From assembly GCA_029880275.1 (NCBI GenBank), contig JAOUOQ010000025.1, positions 1-14,435 of the forward strand: a DNA stretch of 14,435 nucleotides. The letters run 5' to 3'. Both the position numbers and the translations under genes were made by a program. This DNA is from Candidatus Aminicenantota bacterium (GTDB taxonomy: Bacteria; Acidobacteriota; B3-B38; Guanabaribacteriales; B3-B38). Below the pieces are notes generated by a model. It ran no database searches. It worked only from the letters and a program-made list of their open reading frames with translations, and was not told the origin of the DNA. Below, piece after piece: positions 13,191-14,435 of the stretch; the first letter of the stretch is position 1; each line of letters begins with the position of its first letter.

Positions 13191-13670
13191 TTAGAAGGTC
13201 CACATCAATCCGGTGGAGAGCCTCATCAACCAGCCCTCATCGAAAAGGTGGATGCGGAAGTCAAGTCTTATCTTGAAACTCCTGGTTAAAGGCATTTTAA
13301 GCCCTCCGCCAAACATCAGACCAATGGTTGTGCCTTCTGGCACTATAAATTGAGAGAAACCTCCTACAACATATTGGATTGCATTCTTAGTACCGTTATC
13401 GAAATTGTAAAGCACTCCTTCGCTCACAATATAAACTCCACCTTCAGCGGGGATAGTATAAATCTCCCCCTCTAATTCCAGCCGGGGGGTGAAGAGGATA
13501 CCCACTGCCCCGCCGATTCCAAAAGCTGTCCTTCCAACTAAAAAATAAGACCCAAACATTGTGATATTGCATTCAGGCTGGTCATCATTATCCCCATAAA
13601 CCCCAGTTGCCAGTATTAGAAGAAAGAGGAATGTGATTGGCACATCATATCTCTTCATCCTTCGACCCAT
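13191..13670 (-). CDS. Small outer-membrane beta-barrel protein C2
   Basis: This 159-residue protein is the same length as C1 and about 75% identical by eye. It has a signal peptide (PITFLFLLILATGVYG, cleavage near residue 26). Conserved blocks are FGIGGAVG, FTPRLELEGEI, GGVYIVSEGVLYNFDNGTKN and LMFGGGLKMPLTRSFKIRL. It ends in LSTGLMWTF, with the barrel-type terminal Phe. Differences from C1 cluster in residues 33-48 and around 110-118, likely loops. ATG 13670 is chosen because AAAGGA (13677-13682) lies 6 nt upstream. An ATG at 13700 would add ten polar residues ahead of the signal peptide. It is the first gene of the array, about 90 nt after the end of the repeat-domain protein gene. Function unknown. 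Confidence 0.8.
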   Translation of the reverse strand: MGRRMKRYDVPITFLFLLILATGVYGDNDDQPECNITMFGSYFLVGRTAFGIGGAVGILFTPRLELEGEIYTIPAEGGVYIVSEGVLYNFDNGTKNAIQYVVGGFSQFIVPEGTTIGLMFGGGLKMPLTRSFKIRLDFRIHLFDEGWLMRLSTGLMWTF

Positions 13671-13727
13671 TTTCCGTCCTTTAAAGAGTCTGTTTGGCAT
13701 TTGAGTTTTCTACCTCATCCATTCCAT

Positions 13728-13733
13728 ATTATA
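13728..13733 (-). promoter_or_regulatory. Candidate -10 box upstream of C2
   Basis: A perfect TATAAT lies 57 nt upstream of the C2 start, in the gap after the preceding gene. The -35 region is weak (TGCCTT at 18 nt). It is a plausible start point for transcription of the whole barrel array. The same spot upstream of C1 is not conserved. Confidence 0.4.
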
Positions 13734-13761
13734 CATCATTTTGCTTGGAGAAAGGCAGGCT

Positions 13762-14435
13762 TTACTTCTTCACCAGAGTAATATCCATATTAGTCAGCTT
13801 TTCTGCCGGTCTGCGAGCCAAGACTCCCAAGGAGCAGGGCTGGTAGTCGGGATGGTGGACTTCTATAAGCAGCTTTTGGTTCGGGTTGATATTTCTGATG
13901 AAGAAAACACCATCACTCCCGGTGATCTTCTGCCCGCTGTGCCAGTCTATTCGCAGAGAGGACTTTATCTCATCAATGTAGGTAAGCTTTATCTCAGCAC
14001 CCGCTATGGGTATATTGGATTCGTTCTTTACTACACCCTCTATCTCCGCTGCCTGGGGCAGCGATACAAAGAGATTGCCCGCCAGCTCTCCCAGCTTCAT
14101 ATCAAGCTGCTGCACCTGGCATCCATATCCATCAGCTCTTATAATAACCTCTTTGTATCCCTCATTCAATCCTCGGGCTTCGAAAGACCCATCCTCACCG
14201 CTCACCACGGTCTTAATCTCTATACCAGAATCAGTCCTCTCGGTAATGGTGATGTTGGCATCCTGGATGGGGAGAGCGGTCTGCTCGTCGGTGACCATTC
14301 CCCTGATGATAGCCTCGGGCTGGAGATGGAAATCCTGAACAATCCTGTCTGATTTGGTGAACCTGAGCACGCACCTTTGAACGGCATACCCATCGGCTTT
14401 GATGGTGAGGATGACCACATCGTAGAGGGAGGTTA
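13762..14435 (-). CDS. Carboxypeptidase-regulatory-like repeat protein, C-terminal part (partial)
   Basis: The frame has no stop up to the right edge of the window, so the gene starts beyond it; about 224 residues are visible. They hold the end of one domain and two complete domains of about 90 residues in the CarboxypepD_reg (transthyretin/Ig-like beta-sandwich) pattern. Each full domain begins with (I/E)I(R/E)G.V.(D/N)E followed by PI..A.I..T, then (S/G).DG.F, then a V.H or IRADGY strand. Such repeats are common in secreted and surface proteins. The protein ends soon after the last repeat (MDITLVKK) with no sorting domain or membrane segment at the C-terminus. It precedes C2 by about 90 nt on the same strand and could share transcription with the barrel genes (inference). 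The N-terminal part and any enzyme domain are not visible. Confidence 0.75.
   Translation of the reverse strand, partial: TSLYDVVILTIKADGYAVQRCVLRFTKSDRIVQDFHLQPEAIIRGMVTDEQTALPIQDANITITERTDSGIEIKTVVSGEDGSFEARGLNEGYKEVIIRADGYGCQVQQLDMKLGELAGNLFVSLPQAAEIEGVVKNESNIPIAGAEIKLTYIDEIKSSLRIDWHSGQKITGSDGVFFIRNINPNQKLLIEVHHPDYQPCSLGVLARRPAEKLTNMDITLVKK

Larger units (their letters stand above)
11464..13696 (-). repeat. Tandem cassette, copy 2 (C2-B2-A2)
   Basis: This is the second copy of the three-gene barrel cassette, directly adjoining copy 1 in head-to-tail order. Only about 45 nt (11419-11463) lie between the matched ends. It differs by about 200 extra nt between C2 and B2, which include a relic of a further A gene at 12893-12955. 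Confidence 0.85.

Noticed and set aside
9389..13700. CRISPR-like or short-unit repeat array explanation for the repetitive region
   Set aside because: The repeat unit is over 2 kb and coding, with diverged copies; there are no short direct repeats with regular spacers.
13751..13763. AAAG-GCAGG-CTTT, a similar short hairpin after the repeat-domain protein gene
   Set aside because: A 4-bp stem with no following U tract on the minus strand; probably chance.

Overview
The window looks like chromosomal DNA from an anaerobic, diderm (Gram-negative-type) bacterium of moderate GC that ferments amino acids or peptides. This rests on an indolepyruvate:ferredoxin oxidoreductase pair beside an ADP-forming acyl-CoA synthetase, and on many exported proteins and outer-membrane beta-barrels that end in phenylalanine. 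I cannot name the lineage from sequence alone. No tRNA, rRNA, CRISPR array, transposase or phage gene was seen.

Positions 1-3464 (+ strand) form a catabolic operon: the 3' end of iorA, iorB, and a 790-residue one-chain NDP-forming acyl-CoA synthetase with the nucleotide-binding half first. Together these could convert aryl-2-oxoacids (from Trp, Phe, Tyr) to aryl-acetyl-CoA and then to arylacetate plus ATP. A crotonase-family enoyl-CoA hydratase (- strand) converges on the operon with 4 nt between stop codons. It has its own near-consensus promoter and lies divergent from pcm.

Positions 4460-9139 hold unrelated single genes: an exported or membrane-anchored protein-L-isoaspartate methyltransferase (+), an exported M19 membrane dipeptidase (-) with a clear sigma70 promoter, and an 823-residue membrane protein (-) with a spermidine-synthase-like domain between membrane segments. 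That domain appears to lack the catalytic aspartate.

Positions 9374-13696 (- strand) are the most unusual part. A cassette of three small outer-membrane beta-barrel genes, read as C-B-A, is present twice in tandem (C2-B2-A2-C1-B1-A1). The copies keep near-identical gene ends and signal peptides but have diverged in the central segments. A decayed 3' remnant of a further A gene lies between B2 and C2, so the array was once larger or was rearranged. A, B and C also look like distant paralogues of one another. Upstream of the array is the 3' end of a secreted protein made of carboxypeptidase-regulatory-like (Ig-type) repeats that runs off the window.

The barrel array is therefore a candidate surface-protein diversification locus. 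Its function cannot be read from the sequence.
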